A stretch of 27,874 nt of DNA from Dehalococcoidales bacterium (lineage in GTDB: Bacteria > Chloroflexota > Dehalococcoidia > Dehalococcoidales > RBG-16-60-22). Positions 1 through 7,861 of this stretch are shown here, in pieces; position 1 is the first letter of the stretch, and every line of letters starts with the position of its first letter. The notes beneath the pieces were generated by a model. The model saw nothing but the letters and a program-made list of their open reading frames with translations. It was not told where the DNA came from and did no database searches. The translations under genes and the position numbers were made by a program. Location: assembly GCA_016783105.1 (NCBI GenBank), contig JADHXF010000017.1, positions 1 to 27,874 on the forward strand, read 5' to 3'.

Positions 1-4
1 AACC

Positions 5-970
5 TTATAGCCTCCTGCCTGTAAATTTATCTTTAACACTACTACTTTCTCTGGGCGGGCGTGGCTGACGTGGGATTAGCTTGCGTGGTCTGCCTATGTG
101 CGTTTTCTCCATACGCATAGTGCCACGTTTAACGTGCGATGTGATGATAGGTTTAGACGGCTTATGGCGGGTAATATCCGCCCAGTTCTTATAGGGAAAG
201 TCTACTCCTGCCACTTCTGCGGGTGTCTTATCTGCCAATGCGGTATGTGGCCTCAAATAGTTGTAATGCACCAGCCAGCCGTTAACAAAGTCGTGCGCTG
301 ACTCTATATTCTTTAATCCACGCATTACCTTTGTGCGCTGCTTCAACGTACTGTGAAACCGTTCTATCTTCTGCGTGTTGTTTAAAACAGCAAATGGTCT
401 ACCTTGAATATGCTCGGTATCTTTGCCGTAACGCACATCAAGATAAGATGGCAATTTATCAGTAATAACTACTTTGGGATATTTACCAGCCGTTTTTACC
501 GCTCTATCTATGAGCATCTGGGCATCTCTAGTTGTACGGCTTGTTGATATGCGGGTTGCCAAGAGGTATCTAGTCTTGTCGTCTATTATGTCCCACAGCC
601 AGACGTTTTGACCGTCTATCTCCAATACCGTCTCATCGGCAATCCAAGTATCGCCAACCTGTTTAGGCTGATACCCTTCTATGCTATCCGTAGCATATTG
701 AGTGTATTTCTGTACCCACTCATAAATCGTGGCCGTTGATGGCATATTGGCGTGTTCTTGTTGTAAGTGTCTGCGGATAGCCTTTATACTCATTCCCTCA
801 TAGTAAGAATTTAGTGCCGATGACACTTGATTGGCAGGTGTTTTCATATAGAACAGGGTATCATCAGCCTTGAATTTGCTATGACAGTCTTTACAGTAAT
901 ATCTCTGCACACCTTTGTATGAGCCATACTTTATTACGTTATCCGATTGGCAGAGTTTACAGGCTGGCAT
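5..970 (-). CDS. IS6/IS240-like DDE transposase with N-terminal zinc ribbon
   Basis: Transposase that would catalyse DDE-type cut or copy transposition of its own insertion sequence. The N terminus carries a zinc ribbon (CKLC near residue 5 and CKDC near residue 27), followed by a helical HTH-like region and a retroviral-integrase fold resembling DDE_Tnp_IS240. Putative catalytic residues are the Asp in ADET, the Asp in TDKLPSY and the Glu in QKIERFHSTLKQR, followed by a typical YNYLRPHTAL stretch and a basic C-terminal tail. I prefer the ATG at 970 because AAAGGTG (minus strand) lies 6 bases upstream of it; GTG at 979 and ATG at 976 are in frame but lie inside or next to that site. The gene ends at base 5, so the outer IS end lies outside the window and terminal repeats cannot be paired. 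The product appears intact. Family assignment is from remembered motifs, so IS6-like is likely but the exact subgroup is open. Confidence 0.85.
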   Translation of the reverse strand: MPACKLCQSDNVIKYGSYKGVQRYYCKDCHSKFKADDTLFYMKTPANQVSSALNSYYEGMSIKAIRRHLQQEHANMPSTATIYEWVQKYTQYATDSIEGYQPKQVGDTWIADETVLEIDGQNVWLWDIIDDKTRYLLATRISTSRTTRDAQMLIDRAVKTAGKYPKVVITDKLPSYLDVRYGKDTEHIQGRPFAVLNNTQKIERFHSTLKQRTKVMRGLKNIESAHDFVNGWLVHYNYLRPHTALADKTPAEVAGVDFPYKNWADITRHKPSKPIITSHVKRGTMRMEKTHIGRPRKLIPRQPRPPRESSSVKDKFTGRRL

Positions 971-1211
971 TAACATCACCTTTACTGCCCATTTTTTGTT
1001 CTATACTGGTTAGTAGACTCAATATTTCCTTGTTTTGCGCTTCGGTCTTTTTTTCTTCCTTCTGCACTATCCTTACCGCTACGCCCCAACACACAACCCC
1101 TAATATTATCGCTATCTTTGCGTATAGTTCGTACCCTGCAAATTTCTCAACAAGTAAATAGAACCCCAATGGAATTAATAACCCGCCTGCCGTCATCATT
1201 ATCGCTGCCAT
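957..1211 (-). CDS. Small two-helix membrane protein overlapping the transposase start
   Basis: An 84-residue protein that I do not recognise. It has two hydrophobic segments (about residues 3-24 and 30-48) followed by a charged, helical, coiled-coil-prone tail rich in Lys and Glu. This layout recalls small holin-like or phage-type membrane proteins, but that is only a resemblance. Its stop codon lies inside the beginning of the transposase gene (overlap of 14 bases with the ATG at 970), the same strand and direction, so the two could be translationally coupled. It may therefore be a passenger or accessory gene of the insertion sequence, or a host gene into which the element landed. Function unknown. 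Confidence 0.5.
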   Translation of the reverse strand: MAAIMMTAGGLLIPLGFYLLVEKFAGYELYAKIAIILGVVCWGVAVRIVQKEEKKTEAQNKEILSLLTSIEQKMGSKGDVNASL

Positions 1212-1330
1212 GTTTTCTTTGATACCCCCTACTAATCGTTTTAGTAGAGGATAATCCGCCCACCAACCAAATGCAAATAAAACCCGGGAAATAATAGTTT
1301 AGTGGCAGCCGTGAAAATAAAAGTCATGCC

Positions 1331-1359
1331 TTGTTTGCCCAGTTATTGACTGATATAAT
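1331..1359 (+). promoter_or_regulatory. Sigma70-type promoter with extended -10
   Basis: A -35-like TTGTTT (1331-1336), a 17-base spacer and a perfect TATAAT (1354-1359) preceded by TGA, giving an extended -10 (TGn). The expected start of transcription falls at about 1366, which is the first base of the GTG start codon of the next gene. Confidence 0.6.
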
Positions 1360-1365
1360 GCCAGA

Positions 1366-1785
1366 GTGGGTAAACTAAAAGTAATTTCAAACACGTTCAA
1401 TTCCCTGACGGGAAGAAGCGGGCGGCATAATAAGGCGCTGCGTGAGACTAACGATTTGCTGGACGAAATTCAAGGGTTTTACTCAAACTTTAAATTACAG
1501 GAAGAAAGCCCTGACCTCGCATCCTTGATGGAGAACGTAGGATACGCCAAGTTTGACCTGACAAATCTGACATACCATATTCGCCCAATGGTTGAAACTG
1601 CAAAAGATATTATAGGCGTAAAGGCTTCGTCGACGATGAAACAGATATTGAACCAGATTGAAGATTTTAGAAGAGCCTTGATGGACCCTGCTTTGAGAAG
1701 AACACAATTACGTAGAGTTATATCTGAGCTACATGAGTCTGTGGCTGACCTGCAGCACAAATTATCGGAGATAGAATACAAGTAA
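1366..1785 (+). CDS. Hypothetical helical protein, possibly leaderless
   Basis: A 139-residue protein I cannot assign. It is strongly charged and predicted by eye to be mostly alpha-helical, with heptad-like stretches around residues 24-60 and 85-139 (the latter rich in Arg, Leu and Glu), so a coiled-coil or four-helix-bundle fold is likely. There is no signal peptide, Cys cluster or recognisable catalytic motif. The GTG start has no SD sequence; instead an extended -10 promoter ends 6 bases before it, which suggests a leaderless transcript. It is followed after 39 bases by the DsrE-like gene, which has its own SD sequence, so the three genes up to 2858 may form one transcription unit. A real gene is supported by the promoter fit and uninterrupted frame; function unknown. 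Confidence 0.6.
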   Translation: MGKLKVISNTFNSLTGRSGRHNKALRETNDLLDEIQGFYSNFKLQEESPDLASLMENVGYAKFDLTNLTYHIRPMVETAKDIIGVKASSTMKQILNQIEDFRRALMDPALRRTQLRRVISELHESVADLQHKLSEIEYK

Positions 1786-1824
1786 TTGAAATCGCCGGCT
1801 ATTTGAAAGAAAGGGGGAAGAGAA

Positions 1825-2163
1825 ATGCCGTCCAAAGTCTTCGCACTGGTAAGCAGTGCAGACCGGGAGGTGGCGCTAGAGGTGGGGCTGGTCTATCCAC
1901 TCAATGCGGCTAAGAAAGGGTGGATGGATGAGGTAAAGGTCATCTTCTTCGGCCCTTCGGAGAAGGTGGCGGCTAATGACGCAGAGGTGCAGGGGAAGAT
2001 AAAGGAGCTGCTGGAGGCAGGCGTTGAGGTTCTGGCGTGCAAGTGGTGCGCCGACCGCATGGGCATCACCGAAAAGCTGGAAGCCACCGGCGTGAAAGTT
2101 GTCTATGTTGGCTCGATTATTTCCGACCTTCTGAAAGAAGGCTGGGCATCGCTGACTTTTTAA
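1825..2163 (+). CDS. DsrE/DsrF-like small protein with CxxC
   Basis: A 112-residue protein resembling the DsrE-like fold: an N-terminal beta strand (KVFALVSSADREVAL), an alpha/beta middle with the VKVIFFGPSEK strand typical of the family, and a conserved Cys region (ACKWCADRMGI, C72 and C75) ahead of a final V-YVGS strand. DsrE-family proteins participate in sulfur relay or bind small thiol compounds, although many members are uncharacterised. Here the Cys pair is spaced as CxxC. The AAGGGGGAA sequence just upstream is a good ribosome binding site. The gene is followed 17-32 bases later by a nitroreductase on the same strand, so a redox-related two-gene unit is plausible. The precise sulfur or redox partner is not shown by the sequence. 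Confidence 0.75.
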   Translation: MPSKVFALVSSADREVALEVGLVYPLNAAKKGWMDEVKVIFFGPSEKVAANDAEVQGKIKELLEAGVEVLACKWCADRMGITEKLEATGVKVVYVGSIISDLLKEGWASLTF

Positions 2164-2195
2164 TGACCGAATATTCTTGAATGGAGGTATTATCA

Positions 2196-2858
2196 ATGGA
2201 AACCCTGGAAAGTGTCAAAACGAGGTATAGCACTCGCGCTTTCAAGCCCACCCCAGTCCCCAAAGACGTGATAAATAAAATACTGGAGGCGGTGAGCAAC
2301 ACCCCTTCCTACACCAACACCCAGCCCTGGGAGGTGGTGGTGGTGTGCGGGAAGAAGAAAGATGAACTGAGCAAAATCATCCTTGAGCTCGCCAGGGCCA
2401 AGGCGCCGACCCACCCCGACCTGCCCATGCCCAAGAACTGGCTGCCGGAGCATGAGGCGCGCTCGGGTGAGCACGGCGCCCGGCGACTCGCCACACTGGG
2501 TATTGAAAGAGGGGATGAGGCGGGCAGAGAAAAGCTGAGATTGATGAACTTTGAGTTCTACGGTGCGCCCTGCGCCGTCTTCCTTTTCCTTGATGGGATT
2601 CTGGGAGAGTGGTCAATCTTTGACGCGGGGCTGTTTGCCCAGAACCTGATACTGGCCGCGCACGCGCTGGGCGTGGAGAGTGTCCTGCAGGCCTCGGTGA
2701 CCAACTACGCGCCTGAAATAAAGAAATTTCTGGGTATCCCGGAGAGTAAAAAGCTGGTCATTTCCATACCGCTGGGCTACCCTGACGATAAAGCCAAGCT
2801 GAACACCTACCGCAGCCTCAAGCAAAAGCCGGAAGAATTTACGAGGTGGTGTGAGTAA
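2196..2858 (+). CDS. Nitroreductase-family FMN oxidoreductase
   Basis: An FMN-dependent NAD(P)H oxidoreductase of the nitroreductase family, 220 residues. Family features seen: the N-terminal SVKTRYSTRAFKP stretch (phosphate and flavin contacts by Arg residues), NTPSYTNTQPWEVVVV (the S-x-x-N-x-Q-PW flavin-binding element), and the C-terminal ISIPLGYPD strand. The true start is taken as the ATG at 2196, because the upstream in-frame ATG at 2181 overlaps the GGAGG ribosome binding site (2184-2188 region) that serves 2196. The substrate cannot be inferred; members reduce nitroaromatics, quinones, enones or dehalogenate iodotyrosines. It follows the DsrE-like gene and is closed by a strong hairpin, so it is the last gene of this + strand unit. 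Confidence 0.88.
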   Translation: METLESVKTRYSTRAFKPTPVPKDVINKILEAVSNTPSYTNTQPWEVVVVCGKKKDELSKIILELARAKAPTHPDLPMPKNWLPEHEARSGEHGARRLATLGIERGDEAGREKLRLMNFEFYGAPCAVFLFLDGILGEWSIFDAGLFAQNLILAAHALGVESVLQASVTNYAPEIKKFLGIPESKKLVISIPLGYPDDKAKLNTYRSLKQKPEEFTRWCE

Positions 2859-2869
2859 AGAGATATGAA

Positions 2870-2893
2870 AAGAGGGGGCGAAAGCCCCCTCTT
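2870..2893. terminator. Bidirectional hairpin terminator
   Basis: A perfect 10-bp GC-rich stem (2870-2879 with 2884-2893) capped by a GAAA tetraloop, flanked by T-rich sequence on one side and A-rich on the other. It lies between the convergent nitroreductase (ends 2858) and sbcD-like (ends 2900) genes and would terminate both, with the better U-tract (TTTTC) in the minus direction. Confidence 0.88.
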
Positions 2894-2899
2894 AACTTT

Positions 2900-4132
2900 C
2901 TACATCTCTCCCCTTATCAGCCTCTCCCCGTACTCCATCAACACTTTGGTTCGTTCGGGGGGAGTCTTTTTTGACTCCAGGTACTTTTTCAGGGCTTCGA
3001 GGGGGGTGATTTCCTCGGCAGTGAACTGCCCCAGCCGCAGTCGCGCCTCGCGCTGTATCTCCCGCGCCACGGTGGCAAAATAGGCCTCTTTCAGCGCCTC
3101 CCTGATGTCAGCGTCGCGCAGCTGTCCCTCAAGCTGTGCGGGCAGGGTGATGTTCAGTCGCACGATGGCCTCTTTAATCTTTTTTTCCTGCTTGGCAATG
3201 GCGCCAAGCACAGTGGCGGTGGGGTCAATGTCCTCAGGCTCCAGTGCCACATCGATGGTCAGGAAGCGGCGACCGCTTACCGGCTGAAATTCGAAAGCAA
3301 CCTGACGCTGCCCGCTGGCTTTGTCAGGCTCAATTTCCACCAGATAGAAACCTTTCTCGTCCGCCTCGTCGCCAAAGTCAATCCGTGCCAGGCTGCCGGC
3401 GTAGACGACGGGCGGGTTCTCAGACAGGACCTGGTGCCGGTGGATATGGCCCAGGGCGACGTAGTCAAAGGCAGGGCTGGCCACGTTGCTCAAAAGCAGC
3501 ACATGCTCCTGCCCGATGGTCATCTGCTTTTCCGTGCCAATCTGGGAGCCAGCGACCCATGCGTGGGCGGCGAGGATGGCGGGAAGGGTGGGGTCAAGTC
3601 TGGATATATTGAGTTCAATGGCGCTGGTCAGTGCCTGCTGCAATCTTTCTTTCAACTGCTCGAAGTCAAGGTTTTTCGTCTCCTCACGGCTGAGGAGGGC
3701 ATTGCGTCTCAGCCACGGTAGCGAGGCCACCTGGACAGTGCCGCTGGGGGTGGGGATTTTATAGACATCGGGGCGGTTGGAAACAAATACATTTTTCACC
3801 GACAGGGTGTCAAAGATTTCAGTGCTGGTGGCCCGGCCGATGGCGTTGGGCAGGTCGTGGTTGCCCACGAGGAGAAAGGTGGGGATGTCATTTGAGGAGA
3901 GGCGGTTGATGCGTTTGGCGAACTCGCGCTGCTGGGTCTGGGTGGGTTCGCGGGTCTTGTAGGCATCGCCGCAGAAAATGACCAGGTCTACTTTATTCTC
4001 TATGGCGAAATCAACGAGCTTATCCAGTGAGTCAAGGAAGTCAAGAAGGCGCGTGGACAGCCCCGTGGTCGGGTCGGCGTGTCCGTAGGTCTCAACACCG
4101 AGGTGCAAATCGGCGAAGTGGAGGATTTTCAA
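2900..4132 (-). CDS. sbcD: SbcD-like metallophosphoesterase DNA exonuclease
   Basis: Mre11/SbcD-type nuclease subunit, normally working with the SbcC/Rad50 ATPase on double-strand ends and hairpins. The calcineurin-like metal motifs are all visible in order: HFADLHLG (Asp and His), IFCGDAYK, VGNHD, AAHAW and LGHIHRHQ. Length (410 aa) is normal for the family. I set the start at the TTG at 4132: it gives a protein beginning just before the first motif, it has GGGGAG about 4 bases upstream, and the upstream extension would be encoded inside glyS. The glyS stop and this TTG are separated by one base, so translation is probably coupled. No sbcC is found next to it; the gene is last in its unit and ends at a terminator. 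The partner ATPase must be elsewhere or absent. Confidence 0.85.
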   Translation of the reverse strand: MKILHFADLHLGVETYGHADPTTGLSTRLLDFLDSLDKLVDFAIENKVDLVIFCGDAYKTREPTQTQQREFAKRINRLSSNDIPTFLLVGNHDLPNAIGRATSTEIFDTLSVKNVFVSNRPDVYKIPTPSGTVQVASLPWLRRNALLSREETKNLDFEQLKERLQQALTSAIELNISRLDPTLPAILAAHAWVAGSQIGTEKQMTIGQEHVLLLSNVASPAFDYVALGHIHRHQVLSENPPVVYAGSLARIDFGDEADEKGFYLVEIEPDKASGQRQVAFEFQPVSGRRFLTIDVALEPEDIDPTATVLGAIAKQEKKIKEAIVRLNITLPAQLEGQLRDADIREALKEAYFATVAREIQREARLRLGQFTAEEITPLEALKKYLESKKTPPERTKVLMEYGERLIRGEM

Positions 4133-4133
4133 T

Positions 4134-5510
4134 TTACTCCCCTTTACTTTCCTCCTTCCAGACTTGGCCGCCCGGTGGCAGCACAAAGAGGTCCTCGCCG
4201 GCCAGCTTGGCGGCAAGCGTCTCCTTGAGGGTGGCGATGGGAACCCGTATCTGGTTCATGGAATCGCGCTCCCGGATGGTAACCTGGTTGTCTTCCAGCG
4301 ACTGGAAATCAATGGTAACACAGTAAGGAGTGCCAATCTCATCCTGGCGGCGGTACCTCCGCCCGATGCTCTGGGTATCGTCATAATTGACCATCCAGCA
4401 CTGGCGCAGGTCATCGTATACTTCCCTGGCCGCCTTCGCCAGGTTCTCCTTTTTACTTAATGGCAGCAAAGCCACCTTGTAGGGCGCCAGCGCGGGATTA
4501 AAGTGGAGCACCACCCGCAGCTCACCCTGGGCGATTTCTTCGTCATAGGCATCACAGAGGAAGGCCAGCACGGAGCGGTCCACCCCGGCCGATGGCTCAA
4601 TGATATAAGGCACGATGTGCTCGTTGGATTCCTCGTCAAAATAGGTCATCTCTTTGCCGCTGTATTTGGCGTGCTGCGCCAGGTCGTAGTCGCCCCGATT
4701 GGCAATGCCCTCCAGCTCCGCCCAGCCCATGGGGAAATTGAAGTCGATATCGTAGCACTTCCTGGCGTAGTGGGCCAGTTCTTCATCGCCGTGGGGGCGC
4801 AGGCGGAGGTTATCCTCTCTGATGCCGAGGTTCAGGTACCACTGGCGCCGCTCGCCGACCCAGTAATCGAACCACTCGTCAGCCGTCTCCGGCCGGACAA
4901 AATACTCGATTTCCATCTGCTCGAACTCTCGACTGCGGAAGATGAAGTTGCCGGTGGTTATCTCGTTGCGGAAGGCCTTGCCGGCCTGGGCAATACCGAA
5001 AGGCAGCCGTTTCCGCGTCGTGTTGAGCACGTTCTGAAAATTGACAAAGATACCCTGCGCGGTCTCCGGTCGCAGGTAGACCACGTTGGCGTCCTCCTCG
5101 GTAGGCCCCATGAAGGTTTTGAACATGAGATTGAACATGCGTGGCTCGGTGAGCTCGCCGCCGCAGGAGGGACATTTGTCGTCCGATAATTCGTCGCTGC
5201 GCCATCTCAGGTGGCAGTTTTTGCATTCCACCAGCGGGTCGGTGAACTGCTCGAGGTGTCCACTGGCAACCCACGTCTGGGGATGCATCAGGATGCTGGC
5301 ATCCAGCCCCACCATGTCATCGCGCGCCTGGACCACGGCACGCCACCAGGCCTGCTTCACGTTCCGCTTCAGCTCTACCCCCAGCGGCCCGTAATCCCAG
5401 CAGCTTGACAGTCCACCGTAGATTTCACTGCTCGGGAAAATGAAGCCTCGCCGCTGGCTGAGCGAGACAATCTTCTCCATGGTGACGTGGCCCGGTGTTT
5501 TTTCTGCCAT
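4134..5510 (-). CDS. glyS: Glycyl-tRNA synthetase, homodimeric type
   Basis: Class II aminoacyl-tRNA synthetase charging tRNA-Gly, 458 aa. It belongs to the single-chain alpha2 type rather than the alpha2beta2 type. Seen: [14 protein letters not shown] near the N terminus, the metal-binding CKNC and CPSCGGE pair (residues roughly 96-118), [11 protein letters not shown], the motif-2 region with GKAFRNEI and [14 protein letters not shown], the motif-3 region [10 protein letters not shown], and a C-terminal anticodon-binding domain ([10 protein letters not shown] onward). It sits 35 bases downstream of the DUF1648 gene and immediately upstream of the sbcD-like gene, all on the minus strand. Everything expected is present and there is no sign of damage. 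Confidence 0.95.
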   Translation of the reverse strand: MAEKTPGHVTMEKIVSLSQRRGFIFPSSEIYGGLSSCWDYGPLGVELKRNVKQAWWRAVVQARDDMVGLDASILMHPQTWVASGHLEQFTDPLVECKNCHLRWRSDELSDDKCPSCGGELTEPRMFNLMFKTFMGPTEEDANVVYLRPETAQGIFVNFQNVLNTTRKRLPFGIAQAGKAFRNEITTGNFIFRSREFEQMEIEYFVRPETADEWFDYWVGERRQWYLNLGIREDNLRLRPHGDEELAHYARKCYDIDFNFPMGWAELEGIANRGDYDLAQHAKYSGKEMTYFDEESNEHIVPYIIEPSAGVDRSVLAFLCDAYDEEIAQGELRVVLHFNPALAPYKVALLPLSKKENLAKAAREVYDDLRQCWMVNYDDTQSIGRRYRRQDEIGTPYCVTIDFQSLEDNQVTIRERDSMNQIRVPIATLKETLAAKLAGEDLFVLPPGGQVWKEESKGE

Positions 5511-5545
5511 TAACAGTCGCTCCTTAAAGTGTGCCTATGGAATTC

Positions 5546-6019
5546 TTATTTCCTCGCCAGAGTCTGCTGTATGGCGAGGAAGAAAAATACCCCTAGGATG
5601 ATACCTCCGATACCCATGACAATCAGGGCGAATACCCATAAAGGCATGAGGTATATCCCGTACGAATTGTAGCTGAAAACGGCCAGCATTGCAAAGGTGA
5701 GGACGAGCTGCGGCAGGGCGACCATGTTGCCCATGAGCAAGAGCATTGTTTCGGCACGTTTACTGGTGGTCGGCGGGGAGCGTTTGCCCAGCCTGATTAT
5801 GCCCATAACAATGGCGGCACTTAGGCCGGTCAGCAAGAACTGCGGCACCAGCAGCCAGGCAGTGGCGGCGCCGCGGCTCAGCCATCGGTCGGGCAGGCCG
5901 TCCTTGAAATGGTAGGCTATCTCATCTGGAAGCCGGGGGGAAAAATAAATGGCGAGACCGATAGAAAGGAGCAGAAAAACCAGGGGAAGTGCAATGTATT
6001 TCCAGCGGAAGGATATCAT
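5546..6019 (-). CDS. DUF1648-like membrane protein
   Basis: A 157-residue integral membrane protein with about four hydrophobic segments (near residues 8-27, 54-74, 94-115 and 123-150). The region LPDEIAYHFKDG after the first segment matches the DUF1648 signature (L-P-x-x-I-x-x-H-F-x-x-G), found in membrane proteins of unknown function sometimes linked to peptide-resistance or regulatory roles. The gene leads the glyS-sbcD unit. There is no SD sequence before its ATG; GATAAT (minus strand, 6028-6033) ends 8 bases upstream, suggesting a leaderless or nearly leaderless transcript. Function unknown. Confidence 0.75.
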   Translation of the reverse strand: MISFRWKYIALPLVFLLLSIGLAIYFSPRLPDEIAYHFKDGLPDRWLSRGAATAWLLVPQFLLTGLSAAIVMGIIRLGKRSPPTTSKRAETMLLLMGNMVALPQLVLTFAMLAVFSYNSYGIYLMPLWVFALIVMGIGGIILGVFFFLAIQQTLARK

Positions 6020-6027
6020 TACGCTAT

Positions 6028-6033
6028 ATTATC
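6028..6033 (-). promoter_or_regulatory. Candidate -10 element for the DUF1648-glyS-sbcD unit
   Basis: GATAAT on the minus strand matches the -10 consensus at five of six bases and lies 8 bases before the start codon at 6019. No convincing -35 is seen at 16-18 bases. The remainder of the 6020-6165 gap shows nothing I can assign. Confidence 0.3.
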
Positions 6034-6165
6034 ATTAATTAAGGAAGTCTTTCTATGAAGGATTTATCCAGATCACCCTGGTTGGAATAGCCACGGTTTT
6101 CCCGGTAACCGCGATAATATTCATCATCGGACAGCTCTATTCTGGTTATTTACTTGTAAGGCCAT

Positions 6166-7440
6166 TCAGACAAATGATTTTGGCCGGCGCACCACCAGAA
6201 CGGCGGGAATGGCTATGGCATATAAAGATAAAAAGATGATGAATGACCAGTAGTAGGTATTCATGGTGTCATACATATATCCCCCGAACAGAGGGCCGGC
6301 AGCAACGCCAACAGCCTGGGCCAGAGATATCATGCCGAAGATGGCCCCATAGGAAGCTGGACCGAAGTTACGGTTGACCATCATGGACATTGTGGGCAGC
6401 CAGCCCCCAGACCCCAGTCCGAGAATAATCGCGTAGAGCCAGATTATCGCCGGAGGTGCTCCCGGCTTTATCAATATGAGGACAATGGTGGCGATAACCA
6501 AGAGTACGAGGCTGAGGGCACAGGCCTGTTTGGCTTTAATTATATCGCAGAGCCAGCCGAAGAAAAACTTGCCGATAGCGCTGCCCAGGCCAAGCCCGGT
6601 AACCGCGCTGGCGGCTATTGTCAGGGAGAACCCTTCATCCTGGAGGTGAGGCACCTGATTCTGGATAACACCCATGGCGCTGAAGCCATTGAATAAGAAG
6701 GCAATGCATAAAAACCAGAACGCGGAAGTACCAAGCGCTATTTTCAGGCTGAGCCCGCTGGTGGCAATACGTGAAGCTTCCAATTCGGCAATGCTCTTGT
6801 CGTCGACAACTCCATCAGGGTAGAGCCCAATATCTGACGGTTTGGTTCTGACCACAAATATAGCCAGTGGAATGAGAGACAGGTTAAATAAACCCAAAGC
6901 GGCATAGGATATGTTCCAGCCAAAGGTGGGAACGAGAAAGCTTCCGACAAGCGGTGCCAGTACTAGTATGCCGATGCCGATGCCAGTGGACATGACGCCG
7001 ATGGCGGTACCGCGGCGCTTGACGAACCAGTTATAGACCATGGTGCTGGCCGAAACCTGACCGATGGCGGCATGGCCGATACCGATAAAAAAGTAGGCGG
7101 TATAAAGGTGCCACAGCCCCTGCAATACGTAGAGTGAAATAAAGCCGAGGCCGGCAATCAGGGAACCAGCGGCGATAACCCCCCTCACCCCGTAGCGGTC
7201 AACCAGCGCACCGACCGGCGGGGCAGCGACGCCGGTAAGCAGATAGTAAATGGTGAAGGCAAGCATGATTTCCCCCCGGCCCCAGCCAAACGCCGTTTGC
7301 AGGTTGGTGACAAAAAGGCTGAACACAGCGACGCCGCTGCCGGAAAAAAGGCCAAGACATAGTACGGAGACGGCAAGTATCCAGTAGCCATAAAAGATTC
7401 TGGGTTTTCTGGCGCCCGGCGTTCTTTCTGAATCGCTCAC
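6166..7440 (-). CDS. MFS transporter, OFA (oxalate/formate antiporter)-like
   Basis: A 424-residue major facilitator carrier with twelve predicted transmembrane helices and a central cytoplasmic loop around residues 200-225. The N-terminal pattern YGYWILAVSVLCLGLFSGSGVAVFSLFV and the GWGRGEIMLAFTIYYLLTG segment are typical of the oxalate/formate antiporter-like family, which moves monocarboxylates or other small organic anions. The conserved MFS loop 2-3 signature is seen as GALVDRYGVRGVI. It starts 18 bases after acpS on the same strand, so it is probably the last gene of surE-acpS-MFS. The substrate is not readable from sequence; a formate or monocarboxylate carrier is a reasonable guess in an organism with folate C1 metabolism. 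Confidence 0.85.
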   Translation of the reverse strand: MSDSERTPGARKPRIFYGYWILAVSVLCLGLFSGSGVAVFSLFVTNLQTAFGWGRGEIMLAFTIYYLLTGVAAPPVGALVDRYGVRGVIAAGSLIAGLGFISLYVLQGLWHLYTAYFFIGIGHAAIGQVSASTMVYNWFVKRRGTAIGVMSTGIGIGILVLAPLVGSFLVPTFGWNISYAALGLFNLSLIPLAIFVVRTKPSDIGLYPDGVVDDKSIAELEASRIATSGLSLKIALGTSAFWFLCIAFLFNGFSAMGVIQNQVPHLQDEGFSLTIAASAVTGLGLGSAIGKFFFGWLCDIIKAKQACALSLVLLVIATIVLILIKPGAPPAIIWLYAIILGLGSGGWLPTMSMMVNRNFGPASYGAIFGMISLAQAVGVAAGPLFGGYMYDTMNTYYWSFIIFLSLYAIAIPAVLVVRRPKSFV

Positions 7441-7458
7441 GAATTTAAAAATTCCTGA

Positions 7459-7854
7459 TTAGTGGCCTGACTTTTTCGACTGGTTTGTTTCCGAGAACGC
7501 ACTTACACAGGCGATGGCATATTCTTTGGAGTGGGAAAGGCTGACGGCAATCTCCTTAATGCCCAGTTCACCGGCCTTACTCTGTGCCTTTCCGTACAGG
7601 TTAACTCGCGGCCTGCCACCGGGGTGGGACAGGGTCTCAATCTCTCGCCAGTTAACACCGATTCTCCCCGTGCCCAGGAGCTTCATGACCGCTTCCTTGC
7701 CGGCGAAGCGTGCCGCCAGCGACGATGGCTTGTGGCGGTATGCCGCCAGTTCCGCTTCAGTGTAGACACGCCTGAGGAATCTCTCTCCCCAGCGGTTGAC
7801 TGCCTCTTTAACACGACCTATTTCGATGATATCGACACCGATATAATGCGACAT
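7459..7854 (-). CDS. acpS: Holo-[acyl-carrier-protein] synthase
   Basis: Transfers 4'-phosphopantetheine from CoA to apo-acyl carrier protein, a step required for fatty acid synthesis. The 131-aa length fits the AcpS class. Diagnostic motifs are present: GVDIIEIGRV at the N terminus (with the Mg-binding Asp), RFAGKEAVMKLLGTG in the middle (Mg-binding Glu and the Lys) and VSLSHSKEYAIA near the C terminus. The last ~13 residues are an unconserved polar tail. The gene begins 7 bases after the surE stop and is followed closely by the MFS gene, so all three are likely one transcript. Confidence 0.93.
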   Translation of the reverse strand: MSHYIGVDIIEIGRVKEAVNRWGERFLRRVYTEAELAAYRHKPSSLAARFAGKEAVMKLLGTGRIGVNWREIETLSHPGGRPRVNLYGKAQSKAGELGIKEIAVSLSHSKEYAIACVSAFSETNQSKKSGH

Positions 7855-7861
7855 TATACTC

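Noticed and set aside
2181..2195. Upstream ATG at 2181 as nitroreductase start
   Set aside because: It overlaps the GGAGG that is correctly spaced for the ATG at 2196, where family similarity also begins.
4503..5189. Long + strand frame (228 codons) opposite glyS
   Set aside because: Antisense shadow of a well-conserved synthetase gene; product has no recognisable motif and no ribosome binding site.
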